Below, one piece after another: positions 42,294 to 51,100 of a DNA stretch of 64,000 nucleotides (position 1 is the first letter of the stretch; every line of letters starts with the position of its first letter). The DNA comes from UBA4416 sp964541155. Its GTDB lineage: Bacteria; Bacteroidota; Bacteroidia; B-17B0; Aurantibacillaceae. Location: the NCBI GenBank assembly GCA_964541155.1, contig CAZIPC010000002.1:62001-126000 (forward strand), read 5' to 3'. Position numbers and translations under genes: made by a program. The notes under the pieces are model-generated. The model was given only the letters and a program-made list of their open reading frames with translations. It was not told the origin of the DNA and did not search any database.

Positions 42294-43283
42294 ATGATTG
42301 TACAAGCTTTAAAAAACAATATACAAATGTCATTTGTGTTTCTTTTAATCTTATGCTTAGGGGCGTGGGGCTGTAGTTTTTCCTTTGAAAGCTATAACAA
42401 CGGAACACTGAATGATATTACAAGCCCCCTAACATTTTTATTTATTAAAATTCAAAATTATCCTATTTTAAATCATTTTATTAGTTTAACTGTTATTTCT
42501 TTAGGCGCATTTTTAATTAATTACTTAGCCATAGAGCAAGAAATAGTATCTAAAACTAACTACCTGCCATCCTTTATTTACTTACTAATTGCATTTTCTG
42601 GAAACACAACTATATCTAGTACGCCTTTATTAACAGCTAATTTATTTATTTTGATTTGCTTTCATTACTTAATAAAAATATATCGACAAGATAATGTTTT
42701 GTCTGAATGTTTTAAAGGCGGATTGTTTTTTAGCATTGCTTTCTTTTTTTATATACAATACCTGGTGCTATTGCCAATTTGTTTATTCATAATTGCCATT
42801 CTTCGACCATTTAATTGGCGTGAATGGGCACTATTGGTTATTGGGATTATTTTTCCGGTATACTTATTTTCATGTTTTAGTTATTTAACCTCAACAAATG
42901 CTTTTCTTTTGTTTAATGAAATTGGCATTGCGTTTTCCTCTTTACATCACCCAATTATATCTGAATATTACATTATCATTTTAGCAACAATAAGCCTTTG
43001 TAGCTTACTAATGTTTATGCATTATTTAAACAAAAGCCTGGGAGGCAAGGTAAAAACACAAAAAACAAAACACATTTTATTATGGTTATTGATTTTAACG
43101 TTAATTACTGTTGCTTTTAACTCGCCGTTTGATATGATTTTATTGCCAGCAGCTATACCTTTAAGTATATTAATTGGTGATTATTTAGCAGATATAAAAC
43201 AAATAAAAATTGCTAATACATTATTAATGTTGTTTATTGTTGGATTTATTGTTGTTTTTTTACGCGCAATGGCTATTATTTAA
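42294..43283 (+). CDS. DUF6427-like polytopic membrane protein
   Basis: A 329-residue protein with about eight hydrophobic helices (for example MSFVFLLILCLGAWGCS, LTVISLGAFLINYLAIEQEI, GGLFFSIAFFFYIQYLVLLPICLFIIAIL and NTLLMLFIVGFIVVFLRAMAII). It shows the DUF6427 arrangement as I remember it: a conserved RPFNWREWALLVIGIIFPVYLF element after the fourth or fifth helix. No catalytic residues are evident. It is divergent from the DUF6341-like gene with a 72-base gap. Function unknown; membrane envelope role likely. Confidence 0.7.
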   Translation: MIVQALKNNIQMSFVFLLILCLGAWGCSFSFESYNNGTLNDITSPLTFLFIKIQNYPILNHFISLTVISLGAFLINYLAIEQEIVSKTNYLPSFIYLLIAFSGNTTISSTPLLTANLFILICFHYLIKIYRQDNVLSECFKGGLFFSIAFFFYIQYLVLLPICLFIIAILRPFNWREWALLVIGIIFPVYLFSCFSYLTSTNAFLLFNEIGIAFSSLHHPIISEYYIIILATISLCSLLMFMHYLNKSLGGKVKTQKTKHILLWLLILTLITVAFNSPFDMILLPAAIPLSILIGDYLADIKQIKIANTLLMLFIVGFIVVFLRAMAII

Positions 43284-43367
43284 TGTTCATGTTTTTATGA
43301 ATAAATAAAGTACCGTTTTTAAGGTATAATAGCTCAAACATAAAATTGTATTTTTATATGCTATATT

Positions 43368-43622
43368 ATGCTAACACTTAATTCTTTAATGCTAGGTCAA
43401 ACTGCAACAATTCAAGGGTTTACAGACGATTTCCTGTCGTTAAAATTTATTGAAATGGGTTGTATTCCTGGCGAAAAAATAAAATTAACAAATATTGCTC
43501 CTCTTGGAGATCCTATTGCTATTGAGGTTTCTGGTTATTTATTGAGTTTAAGAAAACAAGAAGCCGAAACGATTATTATAAAATTAATCTCTGAAAACAC
43601 AATTGAATCCTGTGCTATCTAA
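43368..43622 (+). CDS. feoA: Ferrous iron transport protein FeoA
   Basis: FeoA is a small cytosolic SH3-like partner of the FeoB ferrous iron channel. The 84-residue protein has the pattern LMLGQTATIQGFTDDFLSLKFIEMGCIPGEKIKLTNIAPLGDPIAIEVSGYLLSLRKQEAETIII. It overlaps the start of feoB, the usual arrangement for coupled translation. The upstream 84-base gap contains a short hairpin TTCAT-GTTTTT-ATGAA (43286-43301) and no clear Fur box. Confidence 0.92.
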   Translation: MLTLNSLMLGQTATIQGFTDDFLSLKFIEMGCIPGEKIKLTNIAPLGDPIAIEVSGYLLSLRKQEAETIIIKLISENTIESCAI

Positions 43623-45648
43623 AAAAAAGAATATTTCTATTGCACTAGTTGGCAATCCTAACAGCGGAAAATCTACGCTATTTAATTCATTAACCGGATT
43701 GCACCAAAAAACCGGAAATTATTCTGGCGTTACCGTTGATAAACATTTTGGTTCTTATAAATATAAAAACACAGAATACCAACTTATTGATTTACCAGGC
43801 ACATATAGCTTATACCCTAAATCAATAGATGAAGAAGTTGCCTGTAAAGCATTAATAAATGCTGAAGAAAAAATTGATATTGTGGTTATTGTAGTCGACT
43901 CTTCTAATTTAAAAAGACATTTACTTTTAGCTACACAAATTATAGATTTAAAAAAGCCATGCGTAATGGCCTTAAACATGATTGATGAGGCCGAAAAAAA
44001 CAATATTCATATTTATAAAGAAGAGCTTGAAAAGTTGCTAGGGATAAGTATTGTAGCAACAAATTCAAGAAAAAAAGAAGGTATAAAGGAATTAAAAGAA
44101 GCAATCATTAATGCCAAAATATCAAACTCTATTTTTTATGATTTTGAAAAACAAAAACAACTGCTTCCTCATTTGTCAGATTATAAAGAAATTATCGAAT
44201 CTCAATTTAATAATTTAGAGGTCTATAATTCTGTTATAAAGTCGTTTGAGTTAGCCGACAATATTCATCGGTTTTTGAAAATAAATTATATTGTTGCTAA
44301 ATGCTTAAAACAACCCGAGCAATTAAGCAAAAATATTACGCAAAAATTAGATCGTTTTTTTACACATAAGTTATTTGGTTTTATATTTTTCTTTATAATA
44401 CTATTTGTTATTTTTCAGTTTATCTTCTATGTAGCTGAATATCCAATGTCTTGGATTGAAAACGGCTTTACATATTTAATGAATTTTGTCAGCAATTTAT
44501 TACCCTCAGGACAAATTAACGATTTAATTGTTAACGGAATATTAGCCGGAATTAGTGGGATAGTTGTTTTTGTTCCTCAAATAGCATTGTTGTTTTTCTT
44601 TATTTCTGTTTTAGAAGATACTGGATATATGGCTCGAGCAAGTTTTATTTTAGATAAAATAATGCGGCAATTTGGATTAAACGGAAAATCAGTTATTCCG
44701 ATGATTAGTAGTGTTGCTTGTGCCGTTCCATCTATTATGAGCACACGAACTATTACAAACTGGAAAGATAGAATTATAACCATTTTAGTAACGCCTTTAA
44801 TTAGTTGCTCTGCAAGGCTTCCCGTGTATACATTGTTAATTAGCATCATGTTTGCAGGCAAAAAAACTTTTTTAGGATTAAACTTTCAAGGGTTAGTACT
44901 AATGGCTATGTATATTCTGGGGTTTTTAGCCGCTTTATTTGCGGCCTTGATATTAAAACGTGTTTTAAAAACATCCGAAAAAAGTTTTTTTATTATGGAG
45001 TTGCCTGTTTACAGAAAACCACAATGGCAAACAGTTGGCATATTAGTTTTTGATAAAGTAAAAGTTTTTTTGTTTGATGCTGGTAAAATTATTTTAGCTA
45101 TTTCAATAATATTATGGTTTTTAACTTCACACGCCCCTTCAAATAATTTTGAACAAATAGAGAAAAAATATAGCAATGCAATAATAAATACAAACAACGA
45201 TAGCTTAAAGGTAATTTACGCTTCACAAATGCAATCTCAAAAACTAGAGTCTTCATACGCTGGCTTATTAGGAAAAAAAATGGAGCCAATTATCAAGCCG
45301 TTAGGTTTTGATTGGAAAATAGGAATAGCACTAATTACTTCTTTTGCTGCTCGAGAAGTATTTGTTGGGACCATGGCTACTATTTATAGCAGCGGCGATT
45401 CTGACAATACAGAATCTCTTCGAGAAAAATTAATTAATGAAAAAAATATACAGACACACAAATTAACCTATTCAAATGCCGTTTGCTGGTCGCTTCTTAT
45501 TTTTTATGTTTTTGCTATGCAATGCATGAGCACTCTAGCAACCACTTACAGAGAGACAAAACAATGGAAATGGCCAATCGTTCAATTAATTTTTATGACT
45601 GGTTTAGCATACCTTTCTTCTTTTGTGATATACTCTGTTTTTAGTTAA
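43612..45648 (+). CDS. feoB: Ferrous iron transporter FeoB
   Basis: FeoB imports Fe2+ through the inner membrane. The protein of about 679 residues has the N-terminal G domain: G1 ALVGNPNSGKSTLFNSLTG, G2 NYSGVTVD, G3 DLPGTYSLYP and G4-like ALNMIDEA. The Feo membrane domain has core Gly-rich helices (IAGISGIVVFVPQIALLFFFISVLEDTGYMARASFILD and a CSARLPVYTLLI motif with a conserved Cys) and a second Gate segment (ISLITSFAAREVFVGTMATIYS). No ATG is usable; the frame starts at TTG 43603 or, as I prefer, GTG 43612, inside the end of feoA. A potential ribosome stall or coupling would explain the overlap. Confidence 0.93.
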   Translation: MLSKKKNISIALVGNPNSGKSTLFNSLTGLHQKTGNYSGVTVDKHFGSYKYKNTEYQLIDLPGTYSLYPKSIDEEVACKALINAEEKIDIVVIVVDSSNLKRHLLLATQIIDLKKPCVMALNMIDEAEKNNIHIYKEELEKLLGISIVATNSRKKEGIKELKEAIINAKISNSIFYDFEKQKQLLPHLSDYKEIIESQFNNLEVYNSVIKSFELADNIHRFLKINYIVAKCLKQPEQLSKNITQKLDRFFTHKLFGFIFFFIILFVIFQFIFYVAEYPMSWIENGFTYLMNFVSNLLPSGQINDLIVNGILAGISGIVVFVPQIALLFFFISVLEDTGYMARASFILDKIMRQFGLNGKSVIPMISSVACAVPSIMSTRTITNWKDRIITILVTPLISCSARLPVYTLLISIMFAGKKTFLGLNFQGLVLMAMYILGFLAALFAALILKRVLKTSEKSFFIMELPVYRKPQWQTVGILVFDKVKVFLFDAGKIILAISIILWFLTSHAPSNNFEQIEKKYSNAIINTNNDSLKVIYASQMQSQKLESSYAGLLGKKMEPIIKPLGFDWKIGIALITSFAAREVFVGTMATIYSSGDSDNTESLREKLINEKNIQTHKLTYSNAVCWSLLIFYVFAMQCMSTLATTYRETKQWKWPIVQLIFMTGLAYLSSFVIYSVFS

Positions 45649-45656
45649 CTTGTTAA

Positions 45657-46475
45657 ATGTATAATAAACTTCTTCATCAAGCAATTGTTGCTTCTGTTTT
45701 AGCAGGCTCTGAAATATTAGATGTATATAACACAAACTTCGATATTGATTATAAATCAGATTCTTCCCCAGTTACACTCGCCGATAAAAAAGCAAATGAC
45801 ATAATAATACAAACATTAGCCCATCTAAAAATCCCTATTTTAAGCGAAGAGGGTTTTATTGATGATTTTGAAAAGCGGAAAACCTGGGAAAAATTATGGC
45901 TTGTAGACCCATTAGATGGGACGAAAGAATTTATTAAAAAAAACGGTGAGTTCACCGTAAATATAGCTTTAATAGAAAAAAACAATCCTTCTCTTGGAGT
46001 TGTTTATTCTCCAATATCAAAAGATATTTATTTTTCTGCTAAAGGATTAGGCGCTTTTAAAATAAATGGTTCTGTTTTTGTTAACAGTCATCATCAAATT
46101 GAAACATCAACATTAACTAATTTATTAAACTTAGCACAAAAACTTCCTATACAACCATTTAATAAAAATTATACAGTAGTTGCAAGCCGCTCACACATGA
46201 GCAAAGAAACATATGCGCATATTGAATTATTAAAACGTTTGTATAACCATGTTGAAATTAAAAGCATTGGTAGTAGTATAAAACTTTGTTGGATTGCCGA
46301 AGGGGTGGCAGATGAATATCCTCGATACGGAACAACAATGGAGTGGGATACAGCAGCGGGTCAAGCAATACTTCAAGAAGCAAATGCTACTTTAATTGAT
46401 GTTGAAACAAAACAAAGCATGCTTTATAATAAAAAAACACTCACAAATAATTGGTTTATAGCTAAAAGAAATTAA
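45657..46475 (+). CDS. cysQ: 3'(2'),5'-bisphosphate nucleotidase, CysQ-like
   Basis: CysQ removes the 3'-phosphate from PAP and PAPS during sulfur assimilation; relatives of this inositol-monophosphatase family also act on other small phosphates. The 272-residue protein has the Mg2+ site: EEGF (ILSEEGFIDD), WLVDPLDGTKEFI, and TMEWDTAAGQAILQEANATLIDV. The end of the substrate pocket is visible in KSIGSSIKLCWIAEGVADEYPR. It starts 8 bases after feoB, so it may be co-transcribed. The link to iron transport is not obvious; sulfur supply is a possible reason. It could instead be a general IMPase. Confidence 0.88.
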   Translation: MYNKLLHQAIVASVLAGSEILDVYNTNFDIDYKSDSSPVTLADKKANDIIIQTLAHLKIPILSEEGFIDDFEKRKTWEKLWLVDPLDGTKEFIKKNGEFTVNIALIEKNNPSLGVVYSPISKDIYFSAKGLGAFKINGSVFVNSHHQIETSTLTNLLNLAQKLPIQPFNKNYTVVASRSHMSKETYAHIELLKRLYNHVEIKSIGSSIKLCWIAEGVADEYPRYGTTMEWDTAAGQAILQEANATLIDVETKQSMLYNKKTLTNNWFIAKRN

Positions 46476-46662
46476 ATTAAAAAAACAATAATTTCAACAT
46501 ATATAATATTATTATGTCTTATTTTTTAACTACGATATTATATTAAAAACGCCCTAAAAATGAGATATATATAACTAATTAAAAAATTAAACCGCATTTT
46601 TATTAAATACATTAATTACAATTTGGGTTAATAACTTTTTAATGATTTAATTCATATCGCAT

Positions 46663-46670
46663 TATATTTG
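46663..46670 (+). promoter_or_regulatory. -7 promoter box before the enoyl-CoA hydratase gene
   Basis: TATATTTG matches TAnnTTTG 20 bases upstream of the ATG at 46691. The 215-base gap 46476-46690 holds nothing else I can recognise. Confidence 0.45.
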
Positions 46671-46690
46671 CTTTAATAAAAAAATAGAAA

Positions 46691-47485
46691 ATGACAGTAG
46701 AGATGGCTTTAGAAAATATTACAACCGAATTAAAAAACGAAGTATTAATAATTACTATTAATCGACCAGATAAATTAAACGCATTAAACAAACAAACCAT
46801 AGAAGAGTTACACGAGGTTTTTGTTGAAGCAGAAAACAATAAAGGTATTCGTGCTCTTATTATCACTGGATCGGGACAAAAAGCATTTGTTGCCGGAGCA
46901 GATATTGCCGAATTTGCAAACTTTAGCATTGAAGAAGGAAAACAACTGAGCTCAAATGGTCATTTTAAAATTTTTAATTTCATAGAAAATTATTCTAAGC
47001 CTGTAATTGCGGCGGTAAATGGGTTTGCTTTAGGCGGTGGATTAGAACTAGCAATAGCTTGTCACATGAGGGTAGCTAGTAATAATGCTAAAATGGGATT
47101 ACCCGAAGTAAGCTTAGGTGTTATCCCTGGATACGGGGGCACTCAAAGATTAGCCCAATTAGTTGGAAAAGGGAAAGCTTTTGAAATGATTGTTACTGCC
47201 GACATGATCAACGCAGAAGATGCTTTGAAGTGGGGTTTAGTAAATTATGTAACTTCTCCTGAAGAATTATTAAACAAATGCTTCGATATCACTTCTAAAA
47301 TTATCACCAAGTCGCCTATGGCGGTTCGAACTGCTATTAAAGTAATAAATGCTGGATATAATAATAAACAAAATGGTTACGAAGTAGAAATTGAAGAATT
47401 TGGAAAAAGCTTTGGAACTGGTGATTTTAAAGAAGGCGTTGCTGCATTTTTAGAAAAACGAAAAGCTAATTTTCCAGGAAACTAA
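46691..47485 (+). CDS. Enoyl-CoA hydratase/isomerase family protein
   Basis: Crotonase-fold enzymes hydrate trans-2-enoyl-CoA in fatty-acid or amino-acid breakdown. The 264-residue protein has the oxyanion hole (KAFVAGADIAEFA and GFALGGGLELAIACHMRVA). The two catalytic glutamates of hydratases are in GGLELA and KMGLPEVSLGVIPGYGGTQRLAQLVG. It ends EGVAAFLEKRKANFPG, as in enoyl-CoA hydratases. The exact substrate cannot be read; a 3-hydroxybutyryl-CoA dehydratase role is a good guess. It is followed by HAAO after 28 bases. A second ATG lies four codons in. Confidence 0.92.
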   Translation: MTVEMALENITTELKNEVLIITINRPDKLNALNKQTIEELHEVFVEAENNKGIRALIITGSGQKAFVAGADIAEFANFSIEEGKQLSSNGHFKIFNFIENYSKPVIAAVNGFALGGGLELAIACHMRVASNNAKMGLPEVSLGVIPGYGGTQRLAQLVGKGKAFEMIVTADMINAEDALKWGLVNYVTSPEELLNKCFDITSKIITKSPMAVRTAIKVINAGYNNKQNGYEVEIEEFGKSFGTGDFKEGVAAFLEKRKANFPGN

Positions 47486-47513
47486 GTCTCTATCTTTAAC
47501 CTATTTAAATTAA

Positions 47514-48044
47514 ATGCACATGAGCATCACAAGGCCTTTTAATTTTAAAAAATGGATTGATGAAAATCGTCACCTATTAAAACCTCCTGTAAACAATAAA
47601 GTTGTATACAAAGACGCTGAATTTATTGTAATGGTTGTTGGCGGTCCAAACTCTAGAAAAGACTATCACTATAATGAAAGCGAAGAGTTCTTTTATCAAC
47701 TTGAGGGAAACATTATTGTAACAATTCAAGAAAACGGAAAAGCTGTTCAGGTTCCCATAAACGAAGGAGATATTTTTTTACTTCCTCCTAAAGTTCCTCA
47801 TAATCCCATTCGCTTTGAAAACACTATTGGTTTGGTTATGGAACGCAAAAGAAGAGAAGGAGAAAAAGATGGGCTTATGTGGTTCTGTGAAAAGTGTAAT
47901 ACCCCTTTATATGAAGAAAAATTTGTTTTAAGCGATATTACTACACAATTTCAAGACACGTTTTCTAAATTTTATGGTTCTAAGGATTTAAGAACATGCA
48001 ATTCTTGTGGCCATATTATGGAACCCCCTCCTGTTATTGCTTAA
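47514..48044 (+). CDS. 3-hydroxyanthranilate 3,4-dioxygenase
   Basis: HAAO opens the ring of 3-hydroxyanthranilate to aminocarboxymuconate semialdehyde, the substrate of the ACMSD at 9436. The 176-residue protein is a cupin: RPFNFKKWIDENRHLLKPPVNN, then VVGGPNSRKDYHYNESEEFFYQLEGNI with the His/Glu iron ligands, and LLPPKVPHNPIRF with the second His. The C-terminus is the bacterial-type rubredoxin-like knot WFCEKCNTPLYEE ... LRTCNSCGHIMEPPP, with two CX2C pairs. An in-frame ATG two codons downstream (47520) is equally possible. It is probably in one transcript with the enoyl-CoA hydratase. Confidence 0.94.
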   Translation: MHMSITRPFNFKKWIDENRHLLKPPVNNKVVYKDAEFIVMVVGGPNSRKDYHYNESEEFFYQLEGNIIVTIQENGKAVQVPINEGDIFLLPPKVPHNPIRFENTIGLVMERKRREGEKDGLMWFCEKCNTPLYEEKFVLSDITTQFQDTFSKFYGSKDLRTCNSCGHIMEPPPVIA

Positions 48045-48131
48045 ACCATTTTTTTGGATTAATGCTCGCTAAAACTTATTAGAAGTACAGTTTTGACGAG
48101 TAAATTAGTCGTTTTTCACTTGTTTTTAATT

Positions 48132-48139
48132 TAACTTTG
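48132..48139 (+). promoter_or_regulatory. -7 promoter box of the large T9SS cargo gene
   Basis: TAACTTTG matches TAnnTTTG and lies 19 bases upstream of the ATG at 48159. The -33 box is not obvious. Confidence 0.45.
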
Positions 48140-48158
48140 TTATATTAATTTGTTTACA

Positions 48159-51100
48159 ATGAAAAAATCGACCTACATAAAAAGATTAACAGTTGCTGTT
48201 TGTGTTTTATTTTCACAAACTATATTTTCCCAATTACCTGATGGTTTCGATATTAAAAAAGCACAGCAAGATGCTGTAAATAAAGGCATTCCTGCCTCTG
48301 ACATTGATGGATATGTGCAGTTTTTGCATAACGACTATTTAACTCATAAAAATCATTCCCATAACCAAACAAACTCTAATTCAAATCAAGCAGGAGTTTA
48401 TAATATGGGCACGATTTATAAAAATTTCAACAATAACACTTCGGTTTTTAGATCTGCTAATCCTAACTCTACACAAAATATTTATTGCCCAAATGCTGGC
48501 TTTGAACAAGCAACTTTTACCAACTGGACTGGAGGTTATGGAACGGTTACTACTGGAGCAACAACAGCGGCATTTCCTTCTTACACACAAACATCCCCTA
48601 CTATTGTTAATCCTGCTGGAAATAATGTTGGTTTAACAAACACTGCTAATTATCATACGGTTATGACAACGCCTGCCACAAACAGTGTTTATCCTAATTG
48701 TGTAGGGTACGACTCTATTGCTTGTAAAGTAATTGGCACCCAAACTGTTTCTGAGATTCCAGTTGTAAATCCAACTGGAGGACCAGCATCTGTTAGATTA
48801 AACGGGGCCATTGCAAATTCCAGAGCAAGTAAATTAAACTATAACATGGTTTTAAACCCTAATAACAAAAGTTTTTCTGTGTCTTATGCATTAGTTTTAG
48901 AAAACGGCGGTCATAATGCTTATGAACAACCTTATTTTGCAGTTAAAGTAACTGATCAAAATGGAAACCCAGTACCGGGTTGCTCTGTTTATACCGTTAC
49001 GTGTAATTCTTCGTTAACTAATACAGCATCTCCATTATACGATCCTTCTTGGACTAACGGAGTTATTGGTTTTGGAAGGATGTACAGAAAATGGCAAACA
49101 TTTGCGTTTGACTTCACAAATTATCCAACAGTTACTTCTGTTAATGTAGAGTTTTATGTTGGCGGTTGTTCTCAATCTGGCCACTTTGGTTATGCTTACG
49201 TTGATGCAGAATGTAGTTTAGGTGGTGCTGTATCAAGCTTCTGTGCTGGCTCAACAACAACCATTTTAAATGCTCCTGTCGGATTTACAACCTACCAATG
49301 GATTGGTCCAAATGGTCCTGTAACTGCTGCAAGTGGTGGCGGAACAAGATCAGCAACTATAACCCCAGTTACTGCAGGACAAGTGTTTACATGTAATGTA
49401 ACAGCTCCAAATGGTTGTATTAGCGCCTTTCAAACTACTGTTTCTATTACAACGGTTGGTATCACTGGCGTAAACTCAACTCCATCTTGTCCTAATGGAT
49501 TAAGCGGTACGGCAATAGTAGCTGCAACAGGTAGTAGTAATGGTTATAATTATCAATGGTTTAATAGTATCGGTGCAAGCGTTGGCTCAGCGCAAACAGC
49601 CACCGGATTATCTCCAGGAACATATAGTGTTGCTGTTTCTTCTCCTTCTTGCGGAATGGCCACAACCACTGTAAATGTTGGTGTTTCGGCCCCTAATTAT
49701 TACTCTTTATCTGCCCCATTTTGTGGAGCCGTAGCTTGGATTTCTAAACCAGGCGGCACTGGTTATCGATGGTATACAACATCTCCTGTAACATTAATTC
49801 CAGGCAACACAACCGCATCATTAACGATTATGTCTCCAACAAATGGAGCGCAATATTTTTTAGCATATACAACCGCTTCTGGCTGTAGAGATTCTATAAG
49901 ATACACCTTATCTCAACAGCCGGGAGGTAGTGTTTTTACTAACAACATTAAAAGTATTTGTGTAGGAAATAGTAACTCTTACGCTGTTATTAATTTACAA
50001 ACAAACGCTCCTCCTGTTTATAGCTATTCGGTAACAGGCCCAAGTGGATACTATTCTACACTCCTTAACACAAGTTCTAAAAAAGACAGTATTACAGGTT
50101 TATCTATTGGAACATATAGTGCCACCATATTTGATGGACAGTGTTTGTATAATACTACATTTACAGTAAATCCTTATATATATTCATACACATTAACGCC
50201 TTCTACTAGCACTATTTGTGCTAGTAGTAGCACGTCATTAAGTGTTAATTTTGGTAACATTGTTCCGTCAACTTGTGGATTATCTGGAACAGGAGCGTGC
50301 ACTTCGTCTAATTTTATTACCAAAGGAACAGGAACATCTGTGAACTCAAGCACGGGCTACCCTGCCATTTATGGTAATTTTTATAGAAATACACGACATC
50401 AAATATTATATACAGCAGCAGAATTATTAAGCGCTGGTGTTATCCCTGGAAAAATATCCAGTATTGCTTGGAACGTAACTGCAATTAATGGTATTTCTAA
50501 TTATCCAGATTTCACTATTAAAATGAAATGTACAAGCGTTTCTAATTTAAGCACGCTACCATTTGATAATATTGGATTAACACAAGTATATTACTCGCCA
50601 TCTGTAAATATTACTACAGGATGGAATACTTACCAGTTTCCTGTTCCTTATGAATGGGACGGTGTATCAAACTTATTAATAGATGTGTGTAATAGCATTA
50701 CACCTATAACAACAGCATATCCTAGCGGCTGGTCATCAAATTCATCTTCTCCTTATACAATAACTCCGTTTACATCTGTTAGATATTATAATAATGATGT
50801 TACTTTAGCTTGTCCAGTAGCAAATGCAAATTCAACTTCTCCAAACAGACCAAATATCATCTTTGAAAACTGTGGAGCATCTAATCCAAACGCATTTACG
50901 TATACATGGACTCCAACAACTGGATTGTCTTCAACAACAACATACACCAGTATTGCAAGCCCTACAGTAACAACAGTATATACTGTTGAAGTAAACCCAA
51001 TTGGACAAACAAACTGTGTTAATGCACAAACATCAACTGTAACAATTCTTAACCCTGTTACCCCTACTATTACTGCTACAGGACCTTTTTGTTCAAATGC

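Noticed and set aside
43284..43367. A Fur box or iron riboswitch upstream of feoA
   Set aside because: Only a 5-bp hairpin (TTCAT-N6-ATGAA, 43286-43301) and a 4-bp dyad are seen; neither matches a known iron-box consensus.
46476..46690. A tRNA or regulatory RNA in the 215-base gap before the enoyl-CoA hydratase gene
   Set aside because: The sequence is almost purely A and T, with no cloverleaf, no CCA-like end and no long stem.
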